From Heyndrickxia oleronia (GTDB lineage: Bacteria; Bacillota; Bacilli; Bacillales; Bacillaceae_C): a stretch of 64,000 nt of DNA. The notes under the pieces were generated by a model, which was not told the origin of the DNA, did no database searches, and saw only the letters and a list, made by a program, of their open reading frames with translations. The stretch's first letter is position 1. Each line of letters begins with the position of its first letter. Location of the stretch: the NCBI RefSeq assembly GCF_017809215.1, contig NZ_CP065424.1, positions 1,954,001 to 2,018,000 of the forward strand. Direction: 5' to 3'. This document shows positions 36,026 to 44,910 of the stretch, piece by piece. The position numbers and the translations under genes were made by a program.

Positions 36026-36985
36026 ATGAGTATATTCTCTAAGCATGATGGATATAGTCGAATGTATAAGGAAGAGGAGTTGACCCTAGGACTCCATATA
36101 CCATTAGAAAATTATCAATTTGATACTCCCACGATGGAAAAACAAGTGGAGCTATCTCAATTAGCCGAGTTTTACGGTTTTACTGGTTTATGGCTTCGAG
36201 ATGTCATATTAGATGATCCATCGTTCGGTGCCCCAGCTACCGGACAAATATATGATATGTTAATTTATTTAACATATTTAGCAAGCCACACAAAAGAAAT
36301 TACTCTGGGAACCGCAGCGGTTCTCCTTTCCCTACGCCATCCTTTACGCGTTGCAAAAGAAATTGCAACTATTGATCAACTGTTTCCAGAACGTCTAATT
36401 ATGGGAGTATCTTCTGGGGATCGAAGAGCAGATTTCGATGGTTTAAACGTTAACCATGAAGAGCGGGGAAAATGATTCCTTGAATCATTTAATTATTTAA
36501 ATCAAGTATTATATGAGGCGTATCCATCTATTGAGTCTTCTTTAGGATTAATTCAAGGAAGTAATTTAGTTCCTAAACCTAAAAAACGAATTCCAACAAT
36601 GATTACTGGTTACGCTCAACAATCCATGGAATGGTTTGCAAAGAATGGTGATGGATGGATTTACTATCCTAGAAGTCCGCATTTTCAAGCAGAAGCAATA
36701 GAAAAATGGAGACAACTTGTTAAAGAATACCATCCTGGAGTTTTTAAACCATTTTCACAACCGATGCATTTGGATTTGTCTGAGGATCCAAATGAAATGC
36801 CTACGGCTATAAGATTGGGATTCAGGATAGGACGTAATAGATTAATAGAATTATTGAATATTTACAAAGAAATTGGTGTAAATCATCTTTTCTTTGCACT
36901 TTTTGATAGTAAAAGACCAGCTGATGAAGTAATACAGGAGCTAGGGGAAGAGGTTTTGCCTCATTTTCCTGCGATTAAGTTGTAA
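36026..36985 (+). pseudogene. Luciferase-like monooxygenase interrupted by an in-frame TGA
   Basis: FMN-dependent LLM-class oxidoreductase (LLPLGA-type barrel: TLGLHIPLENYQFDTPTMEKQ, LAEFYGFTGLWLRDVILDDPSFG, ITLGTAAVLLSLRHPLRVAKEIATIDQ). One frame of 319 sense codons runs through both halves, broken only by TGA at 36473-36475 in HEERGK-stop-FLESFNYLNQ. The second half continues in the same frame (KRIPTMITGYAQQSMEWFAKNGDGW). There is no SECIS-like reason to read TGA, so it is a recent nonsense mutation or a sequencing error. AGAAGGAT precedes the ATG. Without the stop it would be a complete protein. Confidence 0.85.
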
Positions 36986-37108
36986 TTCATGAAACTACTT
37001 GTTCATTGAATAATAGGGGAGTTAGCGACATTATCAGTAATGAACCTTTGGTGATGTGCTTGCAGGAAGGATTAACAAGATAGTGGTCCACCTGGCTTTT
37101 GATTGAAG
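36986..37108. other. Short non-coding stretch with a single TAGCGAC site
   Basis: TTAGCGACATTAT at 37022-37034 repeats 13 bases of the operator region at 28393-28405, but only one half-site is present. Nothing coding is seen, here or in 37137-37402. Confidence 0.4.
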
Positions 37109-37136
37109 GAGAGAAGTACATCAACTTCTCTCTTTT
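37109..37136 (+). terminator. Terminator downstream of the monooxygenase pseudogene
   Basis: GAGAGAAGT (37109-37117), loop ACATCA, ACTTCTCTC (37124-37132), then TTTT. Confidence 0.8.
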
Positions 37137-37402
37137 ACCGTTGGTTAAATCCTAAAGTCTTACATCGATTTGTTTTGATTTCTTATGGGTCTATTGACGG
37201 TTTGGATTTTAACCACCTAATTCGTCAGGTCTCGAAAGATTTTGATCATCAATGAGATATACAACAATATAGTTGCACATGATAAAGCTACCTTTAATAT
37301 AAGTAGATTTATCCCTTCAGTTTAAAATAAGGGAGAAAATCCATACTAACCATATTATTAAATATAATTAATCATTTAAAAAGCAATTAGGAGTGATTCA
37401 AT

Positions 37403-38197
37403 TTGTTTCTGAATTTAAAAGGAAAAACTGCGCTCGTTACAGGGTCAACAGCCGGAATTGGTAAAGCAATTGCGATTTCATTAGTAAAAGAAGGGGTTAG
37501 TGTCATTATTAATGGACGTCGTGAAGAAAAGGTTATTCAAACAATTAAAGAAATTCAAGAACAGTTTCCTGAAGCTATCCTTCAGTCATTGGTTTCTGAT
37601 TTAGGTACAGAACAAGGATGCCAAAAGGCTATAGAGGAATTTTCAGAAGTAGATATCCTCATTAATAACCTAGGAATCTTTGAACCCAAAGAATATTTTA
37701 CTATCTCTGACGAAGAGTGGTTTAAAATGTTTGAGGTCAATATTATGAGTGGTGTTCGGCTTACTCGATGGTACCTAAATCAAATGATCCCAAAAAAGGA
37801 AGGAAGAGTTATATTTATTGCTAGCGAAGCTGCCATAATGCCATCTCAAGAAATGGCTCATTATAGCGCAACTAAGACGATGCAGCTCTCGCTTTCACGA
37901 AGTTTAGCTGAGCTGACTAAAGGAACAAATGTAACAGTCAATACTATTATGCCAGGTTCAACTTTAACAGAAGGAGTAGAAACAATGCTAAATACCCTTT
38001 ATCCTAATGAGAAATTGACCATGGAAGAAGCTGAAAGACGGTTTATGAAAGAAAATCGGCCAACCTCTATCATTCAGAGGCTTATTCGACCAGAAGAAAT
38101 TGCACATTTTGTTACGTTTTTAAGTAGTCCTCTTTCTTCAGCTATTAATGGATCTGCTTTGAGAATCGACGGCGGATTAGTACGTAGTGTGTTCTAA
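37403..38197 (+). CDS. Short-chain dehydrogenase/reductase
   Basis: Classical SDR, substrate unknown. 264 residues with TGSTAGIGKA near residue 14 (cofactor glycine motif), NNLGIFEP near residue 86 (the usual NNAG), IASEAA Ser, and YSATKTMQLSLSRSLAEL (YxxxK) near residue 154. The C-terminal INGSALRIDGGLVRSVF is the normal SDR ending. TTG start at 37403 with AGGAGTGATT upstream; no ATG fits. It stands alone in the accessory region. Confidence 0.88.
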   Translation: MFLNLKGKTALVTGSTAGIGKAIAISLVKEGVSVIINGRREEKVIQTIKEIQEQFPEAILQSLVSDLGTEQGCQKAIEEFSEVDILINNLGIFEPKEYFTISDEEWFKMFEVNIMSGVRLTRWYLNQMIPKKEGRVIFIASEAAIMPSQEMAHYSATKTMQLSLSRSLAELTKGTNVTVNTIMPGSTLTEGVETMLNTLYPNEKLTMEEAERRFMKENRPTSIIQRLIRPEEIAHFVTFLSSPLSSAINGSALRIDGGLVRSVF

Positions 38198-38821
38198 TGA
38201 CAACAGCGTTACCAGTTTTCAAGATGTCTTAGTTAACAATAAAAATTGAGTGGTTACAAGAGGATTGAGTTTGGAATTGACTTATAATCTTCAAGCATTT
38301 ATTTTACATAAGAGAGAATCCAGATTATATAATAGAATTTTATCCTCTTGTACGATTAAAGGACATGATAGGATCCAATGGTATATCATGTAGATATAAA
38401 TAAGTGATTAAATTTATCCAACAAATATAGGTTATTTTTATTGCATTTATATTGCATTAATCCAAGGAGGATTAATGCTTTTTTGGTTGTAGTTTGTTCT
38501 TGAGCTAATAAAGGGGAAGAAGAGTTGAAGAGCAAGATTTTCCCTAAAAGGTGCTTTTTAGGTGCTGTCTACATAAGAATTACTGTAGGAAAAATAATTC
38601 ATTGAACTCTCATTTCAGCGTTTTAGGAATGTAGAAATATAATGTAAATTCGCACTCTATTATTCATCATACAGAAAAAGTAATGCTAGAATACTGTAAA
38701 TGTTTTCAGGCAAAAATAATATGGATGATAACGTCTAACCTATATTTCATTTTTACAATTATTTAAAGCAGATACAAATTATTTAGGAAATTGTAAATAA
38801 ATCCTTGAAAGGATGTTTTTA
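38198..38821. other. 620-bp intergenic stretch, nothing identified
   Basis: AT-rich, no plausible coding frame. AAGGAGGATTAATG at about 38464 would start only a five-codon peptide. No repeat of the dispersed family is found here. Confidence 0.4.
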
Positions 38822-39304
38822 ATGGAAAAAAGATTACTACATCTACTATTTACTCTATGCATGCTGTGCCTACCATTTTTATTTAGAGGATCAAAAATGA
38901 GAGAAAATCTTGTTATTTTTTTCTCAAAAGGAGTTCTCGCAACCCTTATAGATGCTTATGTTGTAGGTACGAAAAGGATAGAGTATCCTGTTCGCCCTTT
39001 TCCAAATATTTTTAAAACCAATATAGTTTATGACATATTGTTTTTCCCGCTTTTAAGTGTAATCTGGGTTAAATTGTCATATAATGATAATTTTTGGAAA
39101 ATACTTTTGAAAAGTCTACTTTTTAGTGTCCCTATGAGTTTAGGTCAATGGTATTTACAAAAATATTCAAAATTATTTAAATGGAAAAAATGGTCACTGC
39201 TTCATACATTCGGAAGTGTAAGTTTTACTTTATTTACGATTAGAGGTCTTGTCGGATTAATTAAGATCTTAGATAAATTTAAGCATAATCAAAATGTAAC
39301 CTAA
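38822..39304 (+). CDS. CBO0543-family membrane protein
   Basis: 160 residues with about five hydrophobic helices (RLLHLLFTLCMLCLPFLF, a segment KGVLATLIDAYVVG, NIVYDILFFPLLSVIWV, LLFSVPMSLGQWYL, HTFGSVSFTLF). Motifs YPVRPFPNIF and YLQKYSKLFKWKKWS are typical of a Firmicutes integral-membrane family named after CBO0543; function unknown. AAAGGA at 38808-38813 spaces to ATG 38822; an upstream ATG at 38813 overlaps the site. Monocistronic. Confidence 0.75.
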   Translation: MEKRLLHLLFTLCMLCLPFLFRGSKMRENLVIFFSKGVLATLIDAYVVGTKRIEYPVRPFPNIFKTNIVYDILFFPLLSVIWVKLSYNDNFWKILLKSLLFSVPMSLGQWYLQKYSKLFKWKKWSLLHTFGSVSFTLFTIRGLVGLIKILDKFKHNQNVT

Positions 39305-39372
39305 TAATTCTGCATTGTTCCTACTTAGGGATATTTTTTAACCATAAATATCTGTTTCTACTAACCGCTAAT

Positions 39373-39430
39373 ACCTTTATTAAATGTAAAAGTTGACAAT
39401 AGAGAAGCAATAATCTATACGAAAACAATC
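39373..39430 (+). repeat. Dispersed element fragment, copy G (right part, degenerate)
   Basis: CCTTTATTAAATGTAAAAG followed by AAGCAATAATCTATACGAAAACAATC resembles the right half of copy A (CCTTTATT, TGTAAAAG, AGCAACAAACTTTACGAAAACAGCC). Weak but in the same order. Confidence 0.4.
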
Positions 39431-39439
39431 TTTTAGAAA

Positions 39440-39491
39440 AACCCAACAAACTGTAATGAATGATTTTAGTTATGAATTAGTTTGTTGGGTT
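39440..39491. terminator. Hairpin AACCCAACAAACT/AGTTTGTTGGGTT
   Basis: Thirteen-pair perfect stem (39440-39452 with 39479-39491), 26-base loop. Terminator strength is uncertain; T follows only on the minus strand. Confidence 0.5.
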
Positions 39492-39942
39492 ATTGTTGAA
39501 TGAAAAATTAAACTACTTTATTGAAAAAGCTGCTTAATAACTTATAAAAATTAGTTTATATTCAAAGGTAAAGCCGATAATTTTTTTTGATATTGTTAAT
39601 TTATTAGAATCAATATTTTTATTATATATCTTAAAATAGAGATTTTCGCGAATGTAATTAAATGAACTAGTTGTTCATATAAAAGTATAAGATTGCATAA
39701 TGTAAGAAATTAAGTTTAGAAAATATATGAAGCACATATTAGAAAAAAGATGGAGCTTGATGAAGTAATGGAAGAAGGATTTGTGGGTCTTTTAAAAGTC
39801 ATATAAAACTTTATAAAAGATTGAGCAACGAAATTAAACGATTGCTTAACTGTTTGAAGAATGATTAGCAATCATTTAAGAGATAATAAAAAGGAAATCT
39901 ATGTTATTATGTCCAATAAAAAAACAGAGAGGAAAATGGATA

Positions 39943-40496
39943 ATGACTAAAGTTGGTATTTTGGTTGGTAGTCTTCGGAAAGAATCTTTTTCAAAAAACT
40001 TGCAGCAAATGTTGCAAGTTTATTCCCAAATGGATATGAAACAGAATTTGTTGAAATAGGAGATTTGGCATTATATAATCAGGATTTTGATGATGAAAAC
40101 AATGCTCCGCCGGAGTATACGACCTTTCGTAACAAGATGAAGGAAATGGAAGCCGTATTATTTGTAACTCCTGAATATAACCGTTCAATACCTGCTGTAT
40201 TAAAAAATGCATTAGATGTGGGTTCTCGTCCTTATGGAGCAAGTGTATGGAATAACAAACCAGCAGCAATTATCAGTCAATCTCCAGGTAAATTGAGTGG
40301 TTTTGGTGCTAATCATCATTTACGTCAACCTTTAGTATTCTTAAATATGCCAATACTTCAGCAACCTGAGGCCTATATTGGAAATGTCGCTGATATATTG
40401 GATGAAGATGGTAAGATAAAAGATGAAGGAACTGTTAAATTCCTACAATCCTTCGTTGATGCGTTTGTTGATTTAATTAAGAAACATCAAGAATAA
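39943..40496 (+). pseudogene. NADPH-dependent FMN reductase with a frameshift in an A-run
   Basis: Flavodoxin-fold NAD(P)H-dependent FMN/azo-reductase family: TKVGILVGSLRKESFSK at the start, TPEYNRSIPAVLKNALDVGSRP (FMN loop) in the middle, and GANHHLRQPLVFLNMP later. Reading from ATG 39943 fails after SFSKN. Adding one A to the A6 run at 39993-39998 restores KKLAANVASLFPNGYETEFVEIGD, which continues in the frame ending at 40496. It is a one-base deletion by mutation or homopolymer error. If restored, the protein has about 184 residues, normal for the family. Confidence 0.85.
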
Positions 40497-40597
40497 ATAA
40501 TACATGTGGATGTATATTGTAATTGAGCATTATCTCCGACCATTTGTTTTTTATACAAAGGAGATTAATAAAAATGAAGGTGAATATTGAAGAATCA

Positions 40598-40647
40598 AAA
40601 AAAGAATCACGAATAATTCGTAGGAATGACTTCGGATTCTTTTTTTA
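40598..40647. terminator. Bidirectional terminator between FMN reductase and CDGSH genes
   Basis: AAAAAAAGAATC...CGAA pairs with TTCG-GATTCTTTTTTT. The genes converge here and share it. Confidence 0.8.
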
Positions 40648-40655
40648 GTAAATAT

Positions 40656-40853
40656 TTATTTTGCACGAACAACAGATTCAAAATGCCCTTTATGGGAACC
40701 ATCACAAAAAGGCTTCTTCATAGATAATCCACAGCGGCATAATGAAAACGACGGCTTAGTTTCAAACACATTTCCTTCTGCGTCAATTAGTTCCACATCC
40801 CCCGTTATGCGGTAGGATCCATTATCATTTACTTTAATTTGTACTTTAGACAT
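40656..40853 (-). CDS. CDGSH iron-sulfur domain protein
   Basis: 65-residue protein expected to bind a 2Fe-2S cluster with three Cys and one His: C39-R-C41, then C50-D-G-S-H54 in LCRCGLSMKKPFCDGSH. Redox or Fe-S trafficking role; physiological partner unknown. Start ATG 40853, served by AAAGGATG; in-frame codons further upstream would put that site inside the gene. Monocistronic, convergent with the FMN reductase pseudogene. Confidence 0.9.
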   Translation of the reverse strand: MSKVQIKVNDNGSYRITGDVELIDAEGNVFETKPSFSLCRCGLSMKKPFCDGSHKGHFESVVRAK

Positions 40854-41045
40854 TAACAACATCCTTTCTATAATTAACACTCTATTATGATGGTATAAGG
40901 AAAAAGTAGAAAAAGCAACTAGGTAAGATGGATATTATTTCTAATGTAATTTATCTTAAGGTTTTTTAACTACTTTTGGATGATTGTAAGAGAAAATAAT
41001 GATTGACAAAACTGATTCCGATGTTATGAAAATGCAGGAAAAACA

Positions 41046-42461
41046 TTAAATAAGTTTGCGTGCATTGAAATTATTTTGTTGTACGAGCCAGTTTTGTGGG
41101 AACGGGATGCCAAGCACCCAGTAGCTAATCCCCCGAAGTCGATAATTTTTTACAACGTCAAACTTTGCTTGAGCACTACGTGCATCTTCAAACCATACTT
41201 CATGCTGTTGACCATTTTCATCAGTATATCGGAAAAATGGGGATTGATAGGTCGTATTATATTGAATACTGGCACCATACTTACTTGCTAAGCTCAGAGC
41301 TTGCTGGGAGCTAACTGTTTTTGCAATGGTTCCTTCCTTCCAGGGGATCTTCCAATCACGACCATAGAGTGGGGCTCCCATCATAATTTTTTGACGAGGA
41401 ATAACTGTAACAGCATAGTCTAGTACTCGCTTCACCTCGTTAATCGGTGCAATTGCCCAAGGTTTTCCACCAGCCCATCCCCATTCATAGGTCATCAAAA
41501 CAATAAAATCAACAATTTCTCCTTGTGCAGCATAATCATGTGCTTCATATAATATCCCTTTTTGATCAGTAGATATTTTGGGGGCGAGTGCGGTAGAAAC
41601 CAAAAATCCTTCAGGGTGCAGTTTTGTAACAACCTGTCTGAGAAAATCATTATAGTTCTCACGATCTTCTGGATACACATATTCAAAATCAAAATTCACC
41701 CCTGAATAGCCCTTTTCACGCATTATAGACAGCAATTGATCAATCACTGTATTTTGAAGCGAGGGATTTCTTAAAATAGTTGCTGCAAGATCAGAATTAA
41801 ATTCGCTATTTGTAAAATTTGTAACAACCATTAGTGGAGCAACCTGTTCCACACGGGCAGCATCCAAAACGGCTGATTCAGTTAAGTCAGTGAGGCTGCC
41901 ATCTTCCTTTATTGAATACGTAAAAGGAGATATATACGTTAAGTATCTACCTAATTGCGTTACTTCACGAGCTCCACTTTCACCAAGTGAGGTAATATAA
42001 GCATTTACTTCTTTTATAGGAAGGGAGGTTTCTGGGATTCGTAAAACCTGCCCAACATAAAGATTCGCAGGATTTAAAACACGATTGATTTGGATAAGAG
42101 AAGTGATACTGATACCATAACGTTGAGCAATTGACCATAGGGTTTCACCTGAACGTACGGTATGGTACTGAATGGGAATAATTAATATTTGACCTACCAT
42201 TATATCGGTTGGATTGGAAATCTGATTTATATCAGCTATAGCTTGAACGGTCGTTCCAAATCGCTGGGCAATAGACCAAAGATTGTCCCCAGGTTGAATA
42301 ACGTATTCATGTCCTGAAGCAGGAATAACAAGTGCTTGCCCAATGACTAATACATTGGGATTGGGCAATTGATTGGCCGTAGCGATTTGATTTATATTGA
42401 CCCCATATCTCTGAGAAATCACACGAAGATTTTCTCCTTTTTGTACTACATGAATGTTCAT
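41046..42461 (-). CDS. LysM-GH18 spore peptidoglycan hydrolase (YaaH/SleL-like)
   Basis: 471 residues: three LysM peptidoglycan-binding repeats at about 2-47, 52-97 and 99-143, then a GH18 barrel (150-460). The catalytic Glu is E260 in GVNFDFEYV; VLMTYEWGWAGGKPWAIAP near residue 315 and GAPLYGRDW near residue 355 are family segments. No signal peptide, as in YaaH and SleL, which are made in the mother cell and deposited on spores, where they cut muramic-delta-lactam cortex. So a germination role is likely. GGGAGAG precedes the ATG. Monocistronic. Confidence 0.9.
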   Translation of the reverse strand: MNIHVVQKGENLRVISQRYGVNINQIATANQLPNPNVLVIGQALVIPASGHEYVIQPGDNLWSIAQRFGTTVQAIADINQISNPTDIMVGQILIIPIQYHTVRSGETLWSIAQRYGISITSLIQINRVLNPANLYVGQVLRIPETSLPIKEVNAYITSLGESGAREVTQLGRYLTYISPFTYSIKEDGSLTDLTESAVLDAARVEQVAPLMVVTNFTNSEFNSDLAATILRNPSLQNTVIDQLLSIMREKGYSGVNFDFEYVYPEDRENYNDFLRQVVTKLHPEGFLVSTALAPKISTDQKGILYEAHDYAAQGEIVDFIVLMTYEWGWAGGKPWAIAPINEVKRVLDYAVTVIPRQKIMMGAPLYGRDWKIPWKEGTIAKTVSSQQALSLASKYGASIQYNTTYQSPFFRYTDENGQQHEVWFEDARSAQAKFDVVKNYRLRGISYWVLGIPFPQNWLVQQNNFNARKLI

Positions 42462-42564
42462 TTCAATCTCTCCCTATTTTTTTCCTTAATATTTACTGTA
42501 TTCATAGACAGGTGCGGATGTTTAGAAAAAATAAAAATAGGAAGAGAAAATCTTAACAATCCTT

Positions 42565-43488
42565 TTAACTACATGCTTCATTAACATATTTCGTTAAGAA
42601 TTCGTCAATGGTTTGATCGTATTCCTCCCGATTTTCATTAAAGGATTGTGCATGTGCTCCATTGCTTGCCATAAAAAGCATTTTAGCTCCTTTTTTCTGT
42701 TTAAATAATTCTTTCGTCATTTCTGGAAGTATATAATCATCTTTTTCACTATGTACAAATAAAATGGGCTTCTGTATATTTTTTATAACCTGTATAGGTG
42801 AAACATTTTTTAACGAATACCCATCGCGCAATCGAATAAACAAATTTGCCAAGGGAAGAAACCATTTTCCTGGAAGCTTAATCTCATTAGAGATTTGATA
42901 CGCTAATAATTCACGAAAATCTGAGAATGGGCAATCAACAATATAAAAATTGGCGCGATCTTCTAGCATCCCTGCGTATAAAAGGGTAGTCGCAGCACCC
43001 ATAGATTCGCCATGAATACCAAATACGATATCCTCTCCTTCAATGGAAAGAAGGGCATCAACTACAGCTTTTAAATCATGTTTTTCATAATAACCATAAC
43101 TCGTAGTTTTTCCGCCTGTTTCTCCATGTCTTCTATGATCATAAATGACAGCATTGAAGCCTTTTTCCAAAAATAAATTCATATATTTAATGGAATTTAC
43201 TTTATTTTCAGTAACCCCGTGGCAAAAAATCATATATTTTTTGACTTGGGGGAAGGGCCGGATAAATAAAGCTTTAATTTGGTAGCCGAAAGGGGAAGGA
43301 ATCATAACCTCTTCTTTCGGTAGGGCATCAAAAGAAACAGGGTCGACCCGTTTAGCATGAACTTCACGATCGTATACATACTTTTCATCTTTTTTTGTTA
43401 TATGCATAATACGTTCGGAAAGATAGAGACCCAATCCAGTTGTAGCTAATAATGTGGCACCACCGAAAATGGACAATCCTTTTTTCAT
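42565..43488 (-). CDS. yqkD: Alpha/beta hydrolase (YqkD-like)
   Basis: 307 residues. An N-terminal hydrophobic helix (GGATLLATTGLGLYLSE) probably anchors the protein. The hydrolase core has FCHGVTENK near residue 89, YDHRRHGETGG near residue 116, nucleophile S162 in HGESMGA, a probable acid in VHSEKDDYILP, and the catalytic His in GAHAQSF. Substrate unknown. GGAGG lies 9 bp before the ATG. It corresponds to yqkD, the start of the conserved yqkD-yqkE-yqkF-nudF order, here split by inserted genes. Confidence 0.85.
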   Translation of the reverse strand: MKKGLSIFGGATLLATTGLGLYLSERIMHITKKDEKYVYDREVHAKRVDPVSFDALPKEEVMIPSPFGYQIKALFIRPFPQVKKYMIFCHGVTENKVNSIKYMNLFLEKGFNAVIYDHRRHGETGGKTTSYGYYEKHDLKAVVDALLSIEGEDIVFGIHGESMGAATTLLYAGMLEDRANFYIVDCPFSDFRELLAYQISNEIKLPGKWFLPLANLFIRLRDGYSLKNVSPIQVIKNIQKPILFVHSEKDDYILPEMTKELFKQKKGAKMLFMASNGAHAQSFNENREEYDQTIDEFLTKYVNEACS

Positions 43489-43575
43489 AGTGAGTTCCTC
43501 CGATGTTTATATTTTTCCTATATTTTACCATATATAAAAAGAAACTGACTAACAAAGTCAGTTTCAACTAGCAAG

Positions 43576-43707
43576 TTATTGTTTGGAATTTTGTCTTTTA
43601 GTCGGGTGAATGGCCTGCTCTAATTCTTCAGCAGCAATCATATTTTTTGTTGTATCACCTGTTGGTTTCCCTTTTTGACTATAGCCCTTTTCACGTTGTT
43701 TAGTCAT
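43576..43707 (-). CDS. 43-residue hydrophilic protein, unknown
   Basis: Encodes a small charged protein beginning MTKQREKGYSQKGKPTGDTT and ending HPTKRQNSKQ, with an AAEELEQAI helix in the middle. AAGGAGGATTGTCAA before the ATG is an excellent ribosome site, which is the main reason for calling it. The Lys/Gln/Thr-rich, low-complexity character resembles small spore proteins, but I cannot assign a family. Confidence 0.6.
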   Translation of the reverse strand: MTKQREKGYSQKGKPTGDTTKNMIAAEELEQAIHPTKRQNSKQ

Positions 43708-43763
43708 TTGACAATCCTCCTTATTTGCAACGATACCCTTAAAATGAGCAAAAGAGGAGAAAA

Positions 43764-44660
43764 CTATACTGATTTCTTAGCTAGTTGATAATAACCACTT
43801 TCGATTGGTCGAGCAATCATAGGTGCGATCACATCAATGGCATTTACGAGTTTATCTAATTCAATTCCTGTTTGAATGCCAATTCTTTCAAGCATATAAA
43901 CAACATCCTCAGTTGCAACATTTCCAGTTGCTCCAGGTGCAAAAGGGCAGCCCCCAAGTCCTCCAGCAGAAGTATCGAAACGATCAATGCCAGCCTGCAG
44001 AGCTGCAAAGATATTTGCTAAAGCCATTTTCCTCGTATCATGGAAATGAGCAGTTAAAAGAGTAGCTTGCAGATTTTCTTTTAATTTTGAGAACAGTGCA
44101 AAGGATTCTGTTGGTACAGCCATGCCAATCGTGTCAGCTACACTAAGCTCATCGACACCAGCAGTGACAAATTCTTGACATAATTTAATAGTGGCTTCTT
44201 CCGAAACTTTTCCTTCAAAGGGACAGTAAAAAGCGGTGGAAATACAGGCTCGAACAAAAATATTCTTTTTCTTTAATTCTGCAATAATAGGTTTTAGTTC
44301 TTCCATGCTTTCCATCGTCGTTTTATTAATATTTTTCTTATTAAAGCTATTGCTAACCCCAACAAATACTGCTACTGCATCACAACCAAGTTCAAGTGCA
44401 CGATCAACCCCTTTTCGATTGGGGGTTAAAACCAATTTCCTTCGAATATTGAAATTTGAAGATACGATAGTAGCCGCATCCTGCATTTGCGGAACCCATT
44501 TCGGAGATACAAACGAGGTGATCTCCATTTCTTGTATTCCAGCATCAGATAAATTGTGAATAAATTGTTCTTTTACTTCGGTAGGTACAAAATTCTTTTC
44601 ATTTTGAAGTCCATCGCGAGGACCAACCTCAATAATTGTTACTTCTTTAGGTAATAACAT
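43764..44660 (-). CDS. mvaB: Hydroxymethylglutaryl-CoA lyase
   Basis: Splits HMG-CoA into acetyl-CoA and acetoacetate, the last step of leucine breakdown. 298 residues, HMGL-like barrel: EVGPRDGLQNE at 12-22 (substrate/metal), SFVSPKWVPQM near residue 49, ISTAFYCPFEG near residue 140, SVADTIGMAVP near residue 175, HFHDTRKMALAN near residue 204, and the glycine-rich loop GLGGCPFAPGATGN with catalytic Cys near residue 239. GAGGGAGATTTC precedes the ATG. The thiolase and scoAB genes 2-5 kb away could consume its acetoacetate. Confidence 0.94.
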   Translation of the reverse strand: MLLPKEVTIIEVGPRDGLQNEKNFVPTEVKEQFIHNLSDAGIQEMEITSFVSPKWVPQMQDAATIVSSNFNIRRKLVLTPNRKGVDRALELGCDAVAVFVGVSNSFNKKNINKTTMESMEELKPIIAELKKKNIFVRACISTAFYCPFEGKVSEEATIKLCQEFVTAGVDELSVADTIGMAVPTESFALFSKLKENLQATLLTAHFHDTRKMALANIFAALQAGIDRFDTSAGGLGGCPFAPGATGNVATEDVVYMLERIGIQTGIELDKLVNAIDVIAPMIARPIESGYYQLAKKSV

Positions 44661-44716
44661 GAAATCTCCCTCCCAATTTCATTTTAGAGGGAAATAAAAG
44701 AATTGCAAGAATAATT

Positions 44717-44749
44717 AAAAACAAAGCCCTGAATGAGAGCTTTGTTTTT
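44717..44749 (-). terminator. Terminator of the xpaC-yaaN operon
   Basis: AAAAACAAAGC (44717-44727) with GCTTTGTTTTT (44739-44749). It is symmetrical, so it may also work on the plus strand. Confidence 0.8.
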
Positions 44750-44805
44750 AAAGTAGGCTATTCTATCACACATGTACTATTTAACTAACTAATAATTTAG
44801 TATTG

Positions 44806-44904
44806 AAGCCTTTTAACCTCTTCATTTCAATTAGAAAAGGGCTGGAAAATTCATTCGAATCGCTAAATTTCTTTATTATTAGCATTAACATTTACGAAAA
44901 CCGC
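44806..44904 (+). repeat. Dispersed element, copy J (left end truncated)
   Basis: CTTCATTTCAATTAGAAAAGGGC, GAATCGCTAAAT, CTTTATT and ATTTACGAAAACCGC follow the order of the core and right end of copy A. It lies 7 bp beyond the yaaN stop. Confidence 0.65.
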
Positions 44905-44910
44905 ACAATA

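Larger units (their letters stand above)
39305..39942. other. 640-bp intergenic region with a repeat fragment and decayed sequence
   Basis: Contains copy G of the dispersed element, the hairpin at 39440-39491, an inverted repeat ATGAAC-TAGTT-GTTCAT (about 39661-39677) that could be an operator, and short coding-like pieces (EAHIRKKMELDEVMEEGF near 39730) closed by stops. No intact gene. Confidence 0.45.

Noticed and set aside
36473..36475. TGA read as selenocysteine
   Set aside because: LLM monooxygenases are not selenoproteins, no SECIS-like hairpin follows, and no selenium genes are seen.
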